64,000 nt of DNA from Phytopseudomonas flavescens (GTDB lineage: Bacteria; Pseudomonadota; Gammaproteobacteria; Pseudomonadales; Pseudomonadaceae), in the NCBI RefSeq assembly GCF_900100535.1, contig NZ_FNDG01000007.1, forward strand, positions 186,001 through 250,000, in the 5' to 3' direction. Positions 9,214-18,165 of the stretch are shown here, one piece after another (the first letter of the stretch is position 1; each line of letters starts with the position of its first letter). A program made the translations under genes and the position numbers. The notes under the pieces were generated by a model. It was not told the DNA's origin and searched no databases. It worked only from the letters and a program-made list of their open reading frames with translations.

Positions 9214-9912
9214 ATGAACGACCCTCGAAAACTCTTTGTGGACAAACGTCTCACTGGCTATTGTGTGTACTGCGGTGCTGAACCGACGACACGAGATCAT
9301 TGTCCGTCGAAGGTCCTGCTGGATGAACCGTTCCCCGCGGATCTGCCCGTCGTACCTGCCTGCGCTGAGTGCAACCGGTCTTTCTCGCTGGACGAACAGT
9401 ATCTGGCCTGCTTCATCGAGTGCGTCATCTGCGGCACGGCAGATCCGCCCGGCGTGAAGAGGGCGAATGTGAGCAGGATTCTTCGTGCGGTACCACTGCT
9501 GGCTAGCAGGATCCGAGCCGCGCTGTCCACGAACGAAGATGGCCAGAAGACTTGGCAGCCGAACATGGATCGTGTCCGAAATGTCGTCGTTAAGTTGGCG
9601 CGTGGTCATCTGGATTACGAGTTGGGCGTTCAGGAGTTGGTTGACCCCGATGAGATCCATGTGATGCCTCTTGCTCTCATGAGCCATGAGCACCGCGAAT
9701 TCTTCGAATGTCCAGAGTCCGACGTCATCACTACCTGGCCGGAGCTCGGTTCCAGGGCTTTCATGTGTGCGATTCCATCGGGAGAACGAATTATCGATAA
9801 CTGGATCGACGTGCAGGGCGGACGCTATCGCTATTTGGTGGGGCAGTCAGATGGCAACTTCGTGCACATCGTATTGAGCGAATATTTGGCGTGCAGGATC
9901 GTCTGGTTTTGA
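9214..9912 (+). CDS. HNH-type endonuclease-like protein
   Basis: 232-aa protein with an N-terminal zinc/HNH-like module: CVYCG (Cys17, Cys20), TRDHCPSK (Asp28-His29), and VPACAECNRSFSLDEQYL (Cys50, Cys53, Asn54). This arrangement of CxxC, DH and CxxCN is the treble-clef HNH pattern. The C-terminal ~150 residues have no motif I recognise. It follows the AIPR gene by 104 bp on the same strand and has the same lower-GC composition, so it is island cargo. It may be an accessory nuclease of the defence system or an independent gene. Cleavage activity is inferred from the motif only. Confidence 0.7.
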   Translation: MNDPRKLFVDKRLTGYCVYCGAEPTTRDHCPSKVLLDEPFPADLPVVPACAECNRSFSLDEQYLACFIECVICGTADPPGVKRANVSRILRAVPLLASRIRAALSTNEDGQKTWQPNMDRVRNVVVKLARGHLDYELGVQELVDPDEIHVMPLALMSHEHREFFECPESDVITTWPELGSRAFMCAIPSGERIIDNWIDVQGGRYRYLVGQSDGNFVHIVLSEYLACRIVWF

Positions 9913-9966
9913 TCGTCGTGAACCGAGTCGGTTGGAGTGTCCTGCGGGGCGTATGAGGAGCGATAC

Positions 9967-10140
9967 ATGCATGTCGAAGAGAGGTTGTATGAAACCTACG
10001 AGCTCTGCGCCGTCGGACGAAGTGCTGATCTACCGACTGGACTTCCTGTATTCTTCAAACTGATTGACTACGGGCCTGAAAGAATCGACGCCCCGCAATT
10101 CGCTCCATCTTCCGCGCCAGCGAAAGATGGGCGTTTCTGA
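9967..10140 (+). CDS. Small hypothetical ORF at island end
   Basis: 57-codon ORF with an unusually good ribosome-binding site, GAGGAG at 9955-9960, six bases before ATG 9967. The product (begins MHVEERLYETYELCAVG) has no family resemblance I can name. An overlapping 36-codon frame from ATG 9953 is an alternative reading. It lies between the HNH gene and the proposed attachment site, so it is the last reading frame of the island. It could be a remnant of a longer gene cut by integration. Confidence 0.3.
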   Translation: MHVEERLYETYELCAVGRSADLPTGLPVFFKLIDYGPERIDAPQFAPSSAPAKDGRF

Positions 10141-10217
10141 CGGTAAACGCGACGGTAGCGGCCCATGTCGATCACTGCAAATCCTTTAACCACGCGGACT
10201 TGCGTGGCTTGTTGATG

Positions 10218-10239
10218 ATCGAGTGGGAGTGATCCCACT
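10218..10239 (+). other. Putative island attachment site (copy of guaA 3' end)
   Basis: Bases 10218-10232 read Ile-Glu-Trp-Glu-stop, which is how GuaA (GMP synthase) proteins end, yet no guaA reading frame precedes them. The 3' end of guaA is a known integration site for genomic islands. The copy overlaps a perfect inverted repeat: AGTGGGA at 10222-10228 and TCCCACT at 10233-10239, separated by GTGA. The sequence composition changes near this point and a guaA-like terminator follows. I read it as the right attachment site, with the intact guaA 3' end at the other end of the island, to the left of the window. Confidence 0.65.
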
Positions 10240-10278
10240 GCCAGCATCGGCTGGCACCCTGTAGCAGGAAATACCCCG

Positions 10279-10309
10279 AAGCCCGCTTGATTGCGGGCTT
10301 TTGGTTTTT
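10279..10309 (+). terminator. Rho-independent terminator (probably the native guaA terminator)
   Basis: Stem AAGCCCGC (10279-10286) and GCGGGCTT (10293-10300) with a six-base loop, followed by a T-rich tract. Its position about 50 bp after the guaA-like stop codon suggests it terminated guaA before the island entered. Confidence 0.8.
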
Positions 10310-10899
10310 AATGCTCGGTCGTTATGGCGTGGATACGTCACGATTGCGCTAGCTAAGAAGCGCTTGGTTGAAGCTGAAAGATGGTTTCGGCTCGTCGCTC
10401 ACCCGCCAAATAGAAGACGTGTGCCAAGGCCGTAGCAAGGCTGCAGAAGAATGGCCAAGCGGATATCAGATGGCGTGAGCTGCGCCGATCTGTTTACGAG
10501 CGCGAGCTCAGGCTGCAATCCGATAATCGGAAACGGGTGGAGTCAGCATGAGCATTTGTGAACGTTGACCGATGCGGCCTCGGAGCGAGGAGCGCCAGCA
10601 GCGGTCGTGTGTTCTCGCGAGATTGTGACGGAGATGTTCCTCCGCCGATCGAGCGTGGTCAGCATGCCTCTGGTTATGGGCTGAAGCGCTCCGGCAGGTC
10701 GCTGCCAGGCTGCCCTCCGACCTGTCACCGCGCCGTACAACTGTCCGGGCTTATGCACCAAACCTAGTGCATGCATGCTATATCCATTGCAACTGCGCCT
10801 CCTGATACTCCCATCGTTAGCAACCTGCCTAACGGAAACGCTTAGCCCTCGGGGCTGAGCAGCCACCTTCGTGGCCTTTATGGAGTATCTGGAGTCGCT
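10310..10899. other. Intergenic region upstream of the autotransporter
   Basis: About 590 bp without a convincing gene. It contains short hairpins: ATGCAC/GTGCAT (10753-10772), CGTTAG/CTAACG around 10815-10834, AGCCC/GGGCT (10844-10856) and GCCAC/GTGGC (10862-10875). The last two sit directly before the ribosome-binding site GGAG (10891-10894) of the autotransporter and could affect its translation. I could not match them to a known riboswitch. Short open frames here do not look like real genes. Confidence 0.4.
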
Positions 10900-13800
10900 A
10901 TGAATCCCTTGTTCAGAATATCCCCTCTTGCTTTTGCGATTACTCTTGCATTGCTGTCGGAGGCTCAGGCAGCGGACTACATTCTCACCGATGGTCAGGA
11001 AACCTTCAGCAGCGACCGCGTAATCGATGGCTCGATCAACGTTCGGTCAACTGACGGCAACACCTCCAGCCTCACTATCAACAGCGGCGCAACCGTGACC
11101 AGCGAAGGCGGCAACATTGTTGGCCAAGCCAGCCGTACGGGCGTCAATCCGGCCCAGGCCAGCGTGTTGGTCGAAGGGGCGGGTTCGCGCTGGATCGTGC
11201 CCCGCACTTCATTTGTGCTGGGTAACACGATCGTTGTCGGTGGTGTCGGTCAAGGCGACCTGACCGTTCGCAACGGGGGCCAGGTGTCGGTGCGGGATCT
11301 GGATCTGGGTGATGTGAACGGTGCCCTCTCCAACGCATTTTCGAACGCCCAACTGCTCGTGAGTGGCCAGAACTCCCTGGTCGACGCGGTCAATATCGAG
11401 GCCGGTGGGGTATTTGTCTACAGGTCGGGCATAACGGCCAATGATGGCGGGAAAATCAACAGCCAGCAGGTCGACATCGACTCCGTCGTCAGGCTCTCCG
11501 ATGCTGGAACCCGCTGGGACAACAGCGGTGTTTTCAGAAACAGAAACGATCTTACGCTCGAGAATGGCGCCGTACTGACGACCGACTCACTCTTGTTGGG
11601 CTCGGCCGTTGTCAACCGCAGTAATCAGGTGACTATTTCCGGACAAGGCACACGCCTGACAACGCAAAGCATGACGCTCGGCACCGGCACCACCCGCACC
11701 TACCTGACACTTTCCGACGGTGCCGAGTTGAGCGCCACTAACGGTATCCTCATCAGCACCATAAACGACATCAACAGTGCGACACGGGGCACACTTGCCG
11801 TAGGCGGCTCGGTCGTGGCCGATCCCAACCGTTCCGATATCGATTCCGTGACCGCCGGAGCCGCTCAGGCGGCCGGCCGGCTGGACCCACAAACCGCCAT
11901 TCGCTTCGGTACCGTCAACGGGCACCTGGCGTTCAACCATACGGACACCGATCTGCAAGTCGCCAACACGTTGAGCGGAACGGGCCGAGTGTATGCGTTC
12001 AACGGCAATACCACCCTGAGCGGCGACCTTACCGGGCTGGCCGGTAGTGTCGTTGTGCGCGGCGGGCGACTCGTACTGTCGGGTAACGTCGACCAAGTCA
12101 ATCAGCGCGGCAATACGGCCACTACCCAAAGCCTTTCGCGGTTGAGCGTAGGCAACGGCACCCTCGTGGTCAACGGCACTGTGGGGCGTAACGAATTCGG
12201 GGTCTACACCAACAGCACCCAAGTATTGGACGGAGGCGTTCTGGCCGGTGTCGGTCAAGTGGGCACTACCGAAGTGGCGGCCGGCGGTACGTTATCGCCA
12301 GGTGAAAGCGCCATCGGTGCGCTGTCCATACAAGGCAACCTCGACATGGCTGCCGGCTCACGTTACGCGGCCGATATCGCTGGCGACGGCGGCGCAGATC
12401 GAATCAACGTGAGCGGCACGGCCACCCTGCGCGGTACGCAGGTCAACGTGACCGCACTGGATTCAGCGCAGAGTTATCAGAGCGGCAGGACCTACACCTT
12501 GCTCTCCGCGCAAGGCGGCTTGGTCGACGGCGCCGCCTCAGGAACCGCCTATGCCCAGGCGTTTACCAATTCGGCGTTCCTGAATGTCGGACTGCAGCGT
12601 ACTGCCAATGATTTGAACCTGACCATCGAGCAAAAAAGCACAGCGCCTACACCGACCCCGGAGCCGACCCCGACGCCAGAGCCGACGCCAGAGCCGACTC
12701 CGACTCCGACTCCGACTCCGACTCCAGAGCCTACCCCTGAACCGACCCCGACGCCAGAGCCGACACCAACACCAACACCAACACCAGAGCCTACTCTGGG
12801 CATTTTCCAGACAGTCATGCTGACCGAAAACCAGTTCAATACAGCTGGCGCGCTGAGTGTATTGGAGCAAAGCGGCGAATCCCTGCGCCTCTATAACAAC
12901 CTGCTGATTCTGGATGCCGAAAGCGCGCGTAATGCAGCAGATCAGCTATCCGGGGACTATCACGGCAGCACCTCGACTGCGCTGATCGCCAATAGCCAAG
13001 TGGTGTCCGGAGTGGTCGGGACTCGTGTGCGCAGTCTTCTGGATAGCGGGACGTTGCGCATGCCAGCCATGGCAATGAGCCTGATGCCCAGCACACCACC
13101 TAGCGAAAATGGCGCCTGGGTGCAGCCATTCGGCAACTGGACCAAGGTAGGCGGCGGCAACGGCGCCGGCGGTCTGCACCAAAGCACGGGCGGCCTGCTG
13201 TTCGGTGCCGATGGTAGTTTCACCCCGGATTGGCGCGGTGGCGTCTATGGCGGCTACAGCCGTTCGAAGTTCGATGCCGATGACAGTGATGCCGAGGGTC
13301 ACAGCGACAACTATCATCTTGGTCTCTATACCGGTGGCGAGATCGACGCCCTGCGCCTCAGCGCAGATGTCGGTTACACCTGGCACCGTCTGGAGAGCGA
13401 GCGGAATGTCGCTTTTGCCGGGTTCAGTGATCGCCTGACCGGCAAGCGCGACGCCCAATCGCTGCAGGCAAGTGGCGAAGTGGCCTACCGCATACCCGTT
13501 GACCGCGTGGTGCTGGAGCCTTTCGCCGGCCTTTCCTACGTGCGCTACGATGCCAAGGATATGCACGAAAAAGGCGGGGCGGCTGCTCTGGACGTGTCCA
13601 GCGACAAGCAGGACACCGTCTTCTCAACGCTGGGCCTGCGCGCGTCGACGAACGCCCGTGTAGCGAACCTCGATACGCAGCTCTACGGCTCATTGGGATG
13701 GCGGCGTGCCTATGGTGATCTGGATCCGCGAAACGTTCAGTCCTTTGCAGGCGGTCCAAACTTCGAAGTGCAAGGTGTCGCCCAGACCCGCGACACGGCT

Positions 13801-13926
13801 CTGACTGAAGTGGGGGCGAAACTACGCTTGAATCAACAGACTGATCTGGGCCTGTCCTATCAAGGACAGTTCGGTTCCGACACGCGTTTCCACTCGGTTA
13901 ACGCGGGGGTGACCGTCCGCTTCTGA
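10900..13926 (+). CDS. Autotransporter (type Va secretion) with beta-helix passenger
   Basis: 1008-aa autotransporter. A signal peptide ends at about residue 24 (SEAQA/AD). The passenger (about 25-580) is rich in Gly, Asn, Thr and Ser with repeated strand-turn units such as LVVNGTV, including an autotransporter-associated beta-strand segment around 350-395, as expected for a right-handed beta-helix. A Pro-Thr-Glu linker covers about 584-632. The C-terminal translocator barrel (about 735-1008) starts at [10 protein letters not shown] and ends with VRF, the aromatic C-terminus needed for BAM-dependent insertion. There is no protease triad or lipase motif that I can see, so an adhesin-like role is most likely. 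It stands alone, preceded by a long leader. Confidence 0.9.
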   Translation: MNPLFRISPLAFAITLALLSEAQAADYILTDGQETFSSDRVIDGSINVRSTDGNTSSLTINSGATVTSEGGNIVGQASRTGVNPAQASVLVEGAGSRWIVPRTSFVLGNTIVVGGVGQGDLTVRNGGQVSVRDLDLGDVNGALSNAFSNAQLLVSGQNSLVDAVNIEAGGVFVYRSGITANDGGKINSQQVDIDSVVRLSDAGTRWDNSGVFRNRNDLTLENGAVLTTDSLLLGSAVVNRSNQVTISGQGTRLTTQSMTLGTGTTRTYLTLSDGAELSATNGILISTINDINSATRGTLAVGGSVVADPNRSDIDSVTAGAAQAAGRLDPQTAIRFGTVNGHLAFNHTDTDLQVANTLSGTGRVYAFNGNTTLSGDLTGLAGSVVVRGGRLVLSGNVDQVNQRGNTATTQSLSRLSVGNGTLVVNGTVGRNEFGVYTNSTQVLDGGVLAGVGQVGTTEVAAGGTLSPGESAIGALSIQGNLDMAAGSRYAADIAGDGGADRINVSGTATLRGTQVNVTALDSAQSYQSGRTYTLLSAQGGLVDGAASGTAYAQAFTNSAFLNVGLQRTANDLNLTIEQKSTAPTPTPEPTPTPEPTPEPTPTPTPTPTPEPTPEPTPTPEPTPTPTPTPEPTLGIFQTVMLTENQFNTAGALSVLEQSGESLRLYNNLLILDAESARNAADQLSGDYHGSTSTALIANSQVVSGVVGTRVRSLLDSGTLRMPAMAMSLMPSTPPSENGAWVQPFGNWTKVGGGNGAGGLHQSTGGLLFGADGSFTPDWRGGVYGGYSRSKFDADDSDAEGHSDNYHLGLYTGGEIDALRLSADVGYTWHRLESERNVAFAGFSDRLTGKRDAQSLQASGEVAYRIPVDRVVLEPFAGLSYVRYDAKDMHEKGGAAALDVSSDKQDTVFSTLGLRASTNARVANLDTQLYGSLGWRRAYGDLDPRNVQSFAGGPNFEVQGVAQTRDTALTEVGAKLRLNQQTDLGLSYQGQFGSDTRFHSVNAGVTVRF
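12649..12793 (+). repeat. Low-complexity Pro-Thr-Glu codon repeat in the autotransporter
   Basis: Imperfect 6- and 12-bp units (CCGACC, CCAGAG, ACTCCG, ACACCA variants) encode the PT/PEPT linker between passenger and barrel. Units are multiples of three, so slippage would alter linker length without a frameshift. Confidence 0.85.
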
Positions 13927-14019
13927 CCGAAACTGCAGCGTCGGGCTGGATGATCACTCGGGTAGTTTCGCCTCGAGTGGCATCCGGCCCGAACTCATTG
14001 AATAGCCTTTTTCGACGTG

Positions 14020-14345
14020 AAGCTTTGGCGATGTCCCGTTGGGGCACGGCGCCGACCCCGATGTCAGCAACGCAGGGTTCGATACCTATGCCGACGCAGG
14101 TGGAAATTTCATCGACTTGGCGGATACCTATCGATTCGGCCACTCCGAGCAATTGCTTCGAGGATCTCGCCCGCGCTGGCAATATTCTGTACGCGGGGCT
14201 GTCGGACTTCGCCGTCTGGCCCCTCGCTCATGCTGCCACGCTGAGCGAACTCACCCACACCCTCCCAATTGCTGAGGCGTCGTTCGAGCACAGCCTGATC
14301 CATCGTCGACACCAGCGCACGGCGTTGGCCAGAGCGGCGTTCGAT
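14020..14345 (+). pseudogene. Decayed aldo/keto reductase
   Basis: Two pieces of an aldo/keto reductase survive in different frames. From about 14040 one frame reads GHGADPDVSNAGF then YADAGGNFIDLADTYRFG, matching the N-terminal strand where AKRs have an Asp and a Tyr for NADPH binding and catalysis. From about 14160 another frame reads ARAGNILYAGLSDFAVW and FEHSLIHR, matching the middle of the barrel. About 90-100 residues between the two pieces are missing, so there has been an internal deletion as well as a frameshift. The C-terminal half is absent. No intact start or downstream AKR sequence is present. It lies between the autotransporter and the TonB receptor genes. Confidence 0.75.
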
Positions 14346-14415
14346 CACTCGGCGATGATGGTTGTGGATAATCCCGCTCTGAGAGCTGTTGGTAGTCACT
14401 GTTAACAATAACCAG

Positions 14416-14440
14416 AAGCCCGCTCGATTGCGGGCTTTTT
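14416..14440 (+). terminator. Rho-independent terminator
   Basis: Stem AAGCCCGC (14416-14423) and GCGGGCTT (14430-14437) with a six-base loop and a T tract. It has the same stem as the terminator at 10279. It follows the aldo/keto reductase remnant. Confidence 0.75.
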
Positions 14441-14586
14441 CCATTCTGCGCTCGGCATTTTCCAGCTGCGCTGCGTACCGCGAGGCAGCGCTCTCCTTGA
14501 TCAAACCGTCGAGCTGCGTTCCTGTCCGGATCTTTTTGAAAAAGAGTGGCGGGATTCACCGGCGAATCCGGCCTGTATGTGAATGA

Positions 14587-14601
14587 CTATCGTTGTGATA
14601 G
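14587..14601. promoter_or_regulatory. Inverted repeat upstream of the TonB receptor gene (possible Fur-type site)
   Basis: CTATC (14587-14591) and GATAG (14597-14601) form a 5-5-5 inverted repeat in the A/T-rich region about 105 bp before the receptor start. GATA half-sites occur in Fur boxes, and iron receptors are normally Fur-controlled, but the match is too short to be sure. Confidence 0.3.
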
Positions 14602-14704
14602 CTATTTTTGAATATCATGAGTTGTACGATCTCTGCCGAGTCGTCGCGACAACGCTGAACAGGGCTAGCGGCGCAAGCCCGCAAACAATCCAAGGATCTT
14701 GAGC

Positions 14705-16852
14705 ATGACCGATAGTAAAAACGGGGTTATCAACGCACACGCCTCCTGGCAGCGTGCCGCGACGGCAGCTATGTTCTGCGCCCCGCTGGTGGCTGTTCCC
14801 CTCGGTGTGAATGCCCAGGAGGCGATCACCATCGGGGAGGAGGAGAGCTATCGCCTCGCACCGATCATCGTGAACTCCAAGGCTGCGGCGAGTGACGATG
14901 CCAACTCGGTAGTCGCTCAGGAACTCTGGGTGGGCGGCAAGGTGGCTACCAGCATCCTCAACACACCGGCTTCCGTGTCCGTGATCACGCAAAAAGAAAT
15001 CGAGCAGCGCAGCGTCAGTACTACCGAAGAGCTCCTGCAATACACACCGGGCATCATCACCGACTACTACGGCACTGATGACCGTAACGACTATTTCAAG
15101 ATCCGCGGCTTTCAGGCCACCACTTATCGCGATGGTCTGACCCTTGGTTCGATGCGTGGCGTCCGTGAAGACCCATTCGCCTATGAGCGTGTCGAGGTGC
15201 TGCGCGGCGCAAACTCCACACTGTTTGGCGCGGCCGATCCAGGTGGCTCGGTGAACTTCGTGACCAAGAAACCGCGCTTCGAGAAGTTCGGGCAGGTCTA
15301 TGCAACCTATGGTTCCTTCAACCACAAGGAAACTGGCATCGACGTTGGTGATTCTTTGAATGCGGATCAGACCCTTGCCTACCGCTTCACCGGCAAGCTT
15401 CAGGACAGCGACCGCGAGTACGATCACTCCCGTGACGACAACGGTCTGGTCATGGGCGGGCTCACCTGGGCACCGACTGCCTTTACCTCTGCGACCTTGG
15501 TCGTGGATCATCTCAAGACCAAGAGCACGCCAAACAGTGGTGGTTACCCGCTGGATCGGGAGTACGACCGCAGCGACTTCTTCGGTGAGCCTGGCTACAA
15601 CTTCCATGAAGTCGAACGCACCAATATCAATGGCAGCTTCAGCCACGACTTCGACAATGGTTTCGTTCTGCGCAGCAACCTGCGTTACAGCGAGCTGACG
15701 GATGATTTCGGTTATGTCTATCTGAACGGTGTTCGCACCGGTGACACGCTAGGGCGTGACGCTTTCGGCACTGATAGCGAAGCAGAGCAGCTCAATGGCA
15801 ACCTGATGCTGCAATATGACGCCCGCTTCGAGAACATCGACAGCAGCACCATGGTAGGAGTGGAGTACGGCGATTCTTCGTCTGACAGCAGCTCCATCTA
15901 TCAAGGTGTTGGCCCGATCAGCGTGACCAACCCCGTCTACACGGGCGCACCTGTTGGGTTGCAGCCCTATCTGCGCGACAAGCGCGAGTACACTACCAAA
16001 GCGGTTTTCCTGCAGCAGAACTTGTCGTTCTATGAGCGTTTTATCGTCACTGCTGGTGTACGTAACGACTCCATGGATTTATCCAGCAAGGGCTTCAATA
16101 ACTTCAACACCATTCCAGAGTTTGACGATAGCGACAGCTTTTCCGAAACCTCTTATCGTGGCGCGCTGACTTACATCGTTACCGACGAGGTTTCCACTTA
16201 CGTCAGTATGGTGGAGTCTGTTTCGCCACCCGAAATCGGCGTTACCCCGAAGCGTGGCAAGCAGTATGAAGCTGGCGTGAAGTACTCTCCAATGGGTATG
16301 AATGCGCTGTTCTCGGCTGCCATCTACGACCTGACGCAGGAGAACGTATCTATTGCCGTTGTCGTACCTGGTGGCGGAATTCAGCAGCAGACTGTTGGTG
16401 AGACGAATGTGCGTGGCCTCGACCTGGAGGCAAAGGCTGAGCTGACCGAGAATCTGAGCCTGGTTGGTGGATACTCCTACATGAAGTCGGACGTGACCCG
16501 TGGTGCGCTGCAGAGTGGTTCGGGCATCGTCTCCATCAAAGGCAATGAGTTCGAAGTAACGCCACGGCATTCCGCGTCGCTCTGGACTTACTACAGTGTG
16601 CCGGGCACGAAAATGGATGTCGGGTTGGGTGCCCGTTACACCGGCTCTTACTATTTCAATGCCTTCAACACCGGCAAAAGCGAAGCAACCACGCTGTACG
16701 ATGCCGCGTTCAACTACAACATCGCCAAAGGCACCGACCTGGCGCTTAACGTCAGCAACCTGCTCGACGAGCAGCATGTGGTCGGCTCCGGTACCGCCAA
16801 CTACTACAATCCAGGCCGCGAAATCACGGCCAAGGTAAGTTACAACTGGTAA
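14705..16852 (+). CDS. TonB-dependent siderophore receptor
   Basis: Outer-membrane receptor of 715 aa for a ferric siderophore, powered by TonB-ExbB-ExbD. ATG 14705 has AAGGA eight bases upstream; an in-frame TTG at 14699 is less likely. An N-terminal export signal runs to about residue 38 (NAQEA). The plug domain (about 75-180) contains TPASVSVITQKEIEQR, the IRGF motif and the ERVEVLRGANS and FGAADPGGSVNFVTKKP signatures of the siderophore-receptor class. The rest is a beta-barrel ending in VSYNW with the terminal aromatic residue. It lacks the long N-terminal STN signalling extension, so it is a plain receptor rather than a transducer. The ferric-iron ABC genes at 19-21.6 kb could handle iron once it is released. 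The ligand is unknown. Confidence 0.92.
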   Translation: MTDSKNGVINAHASWQRAATAAMFCAPLVAVPLGVNAQEAITIGEEESYRLAPIIVNSKAAASDDANSVVAQELWVGGKVATSILNTPASVSVITQKEIEQRSVSTTEELLQYTPGIITDYYGTDDRNDYFKIRGFQATTYRDGLTLGSMRGVREDPFAYERVEVLRGANSTLFGAADPGGSVNFVTKKPRFEKFGQVYATYGSFNHKETGIDVGDSLNADQTLAYRFTGKLQDSDREYDHSRDDNGLVMGGLTWAPTAFTSATLVVDHLKTKSTPNSGGYPLDREYDRSDFFGEPGYNFHEVERTNINGSFSHDFDNGFVLRSNLRYSELTDDFGYVYLNGVRTGDTLGRDAFGTDSEAEQLNGNLMLQYDARFENIDSSTMVGVEYGDSSSDSSSIYQGVGPISVTNPVYTGAPVGLQPYLRDKREYTTKAVFLQQNLSFYERFIVTAGVRNDSMDLSSKGFNNFNTIPEFDDSDSFSETSYRGALTYIVTDEVSTYVSMVESVSPPEIGVTPKRGKQYEAGVKYSPMGMNALFSAAIYDLTQENVSIAVVVPGGGIQQQTVGETNVRGLDLEAKAELTENLSLVGGYSYMKSDVTRGALQSGSGIVSIKGNEFEVTPRHSASLWTYYSVPGTKMDVGLGARYTGSYYFNAFNTGKSEATTLYDAAFNYNIAKGTDLALNVSNLLDEQHVVGSGTANYYNPGREITAKVSYNW

Positions 16853-16956
16853 TCCGGTAGATCGTCGCCCGAGCGGTTTCATAATGCTCGGGCGATGTTC
16901 CGTGATTGTCGTCGGCCTCCATTGATGCCAGGCGCCAACGCAATATACCGCTAATG

Positions 16957-16995
16957 AAAAAGGCGCGAATCGATTGGCGATTCGCGCCTTTTTCA
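16957..16995. terminator. Bidirectional Rho-independent terminator
   Basis: Perfect 12-bp stem AGGCGCGAATCG (16961-16972) and CGATTCGCGCCT (16978-16989) with a five-base loop, flanked by A-rich and T-rich tracts. It lies between the convergent TonB receptor and PH-domain genes and can serve both. Confidence 0.92.
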
Positions 16996-17032
16996 GTTTT
17001 CCGGGTATCGCAACTAGTGTGGTTTGCCAGCG

Positions 17033-17404
17033 TCAGCCAAAAATATGCGCCGAGATAAGTTTGGAGATTTCCACTATCGCCGTCTTGCCGGTGAACTCGA
17101 ACTTCACTTTGCCGAGTGACGAGAAATGGATCTCCAGTTCCGAGTCGAGATCGAAGGTGCCAGAGGTTTCGATCGAATAGGCGACGATATTCTTGTAGGG
17201 CAGGGAGGTGAAGTCCTTCTTGCTGCCGGTCAGGCCCTGCACGTTCACCGCGATGATGCGCTTGTTGGTGAACACCACGCCGTCGCGCATGGATTTGTAG
17301 GCGTCGATCACCTGCTCGTTTTCCAGCAGCAAGGCGCTGACGCGCTGGGCGTATTCGTCGTTCTGCTTGAGCTTGAAGAAGCCTTTGTTATTGAAATCGA
17401 TCAT
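17033..17404 (-). CDS. Bacterial PH domain protein
   Basis: 123-aa protein starting at ATG 17404, preceded by a GAGGT ribosome-binding site. It matches the small bacterial pleckstrin-homology family: KQNDEYAQRVSALLLENEQV, then FTNKRIIAVNVQGLTGSKKDF and the beta strands ELEIHFSSLGKVKFEF. It is soluble, with no signal peptide or membrane segment. Members of the family form oligomeric rings and have no settled function; stress or envelope roles have been suggested. It is a single gene, convergent with the TonB receptor. Confidence 0.8.
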   Translation of the reverse strand: MIDFNNKGFFKLKQNDEYAQRVSALLLENEQVIDAYKSMRDGVVFTNKRIIAVNVQGLTGSKKDFTSLPYKNIVAYSIETSGTFDLDSELEIHFSSLGKVKFEFTGKTAIVEISKLISAHIFG

Positions 17405-17512
17405 CCGCAAATACCTCGCTGGGGTGAAAACAGGCCTGAGTCTCGTCGCCCGGGAGCGCGCTGCCAAGCGCTTTTGGCACGGGCGGGCGGATCCTTATCC
17501 CTGGATGGCCGT

Positions 17513-18148
17513 TCAGCCGGCCGAGGGTTCCGGCTGCGCCTTGCCACCCTGGCGGCTTCGCTCGACCATTCCGAGAATCACCGCCTGCAGCTCATCCTGG
17601 GCCTGCTCTTCGCTGATGTCGCCGGCAACGGCTGCATCCGAGAGCGAGTCGGCGGCGCCGAGCATGGCCCACATGCCGGCTGGCGACGTGCCTCCGTGGG
17701 CGCAGAAGGGCGCCAGTATCGCCGCGCACTTTTCGATAAAGGCGTGCTGATAGCGCTTTTTCACCGCTGCCAGTTCCGGGGAGCCGTTGAGGGCGGCCAC
17801 CACATCGGATATTTCTCGTCCCTGGGTCAGCACGCAATCGACGTAGCTGGCGGCGATGACGCGACTCTTGTCCTGCAGGTTGGCGGCAGCGGCTTCGATG
17901 GCCGCGTCGAAGATCCTGGTCTGGCGCTCGTCGTAATCCTGATAGAGCGCCGACAGCAGGCCGTTACGGGTGCCGAAGTGGTCGTACACCACCGGTTTGG
18001 TCACGCCCGCCGCTTCAGCCAGATTGCCCAGCGTCAGGGCATCCGTGCCTTCATCACCGATCAACTGCCAGGCCACTTCCAGAAGCTGGCGCGTGCGCTC
18101 CTCCCGGGGCAGGCGGCGACGTGGCGATACGGCAGACTGCGAACTCAT
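17513..18148 (-). CDS. TetR family transcriptional regulator
   Basis: 211-aa repressor with an N-terminal helix-turn-helix (EERTRQLLEVAWQLIGDEG, then LAEAAGVTKPVVYDHFGTRNGLLSAL, about 18-70) and a C-terminal ligand-binding domain of no specific subfamily. It lies 17 bp after the quinone-reductase gene on the same strand, so the two form an operon. A strong inverted repeat just upstream of that operon (18785-18813) is the likely binding site, giving auto-repression and control of the reductase. Confidence 0.9.
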   Translation of the reverse strand: MSSQSAVSPRRRLPREERTRQLLEVAWQLIGDEGTDALTLGNLAEAAGVTKPVVYDHFGTRNGLLSALYQDYDERQTRIFDAAIEAAAANLQDKSRVIAASYVDCVLTQGREISDVVAALNGSPELAAVKKRYQHAFIEKCAAILAPFCAHGGTSPAGMWAMLGAADSLSDAAVAGDISEEQAQDELQAVILGMVERSRQGGKAQPEPSAG

Positions 18149-18165
18149 CGATGCTCCGGGGCGTT

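Noticed and set aside
10141..10310. tRNA or tmRNA gene at the island end
   Set aside because: Islands often use tRNA genes, but no cloverleaf or CCA end can be formed here; the guaA 3' end explains the site better.
10440..10554. Short frame with WRELRRSVYERELRL as a phage-gene remnant
   Set aside because: Only about 36 codons, no start signal and no recognisable family.
10741..10899. Riboswitch upstream of the autotransporter (cyclic-di-GMP type)
   Set aside because: Several hairpins are present, but the conserved core bases of known classes could not be matched. Only the hairpins are reported.
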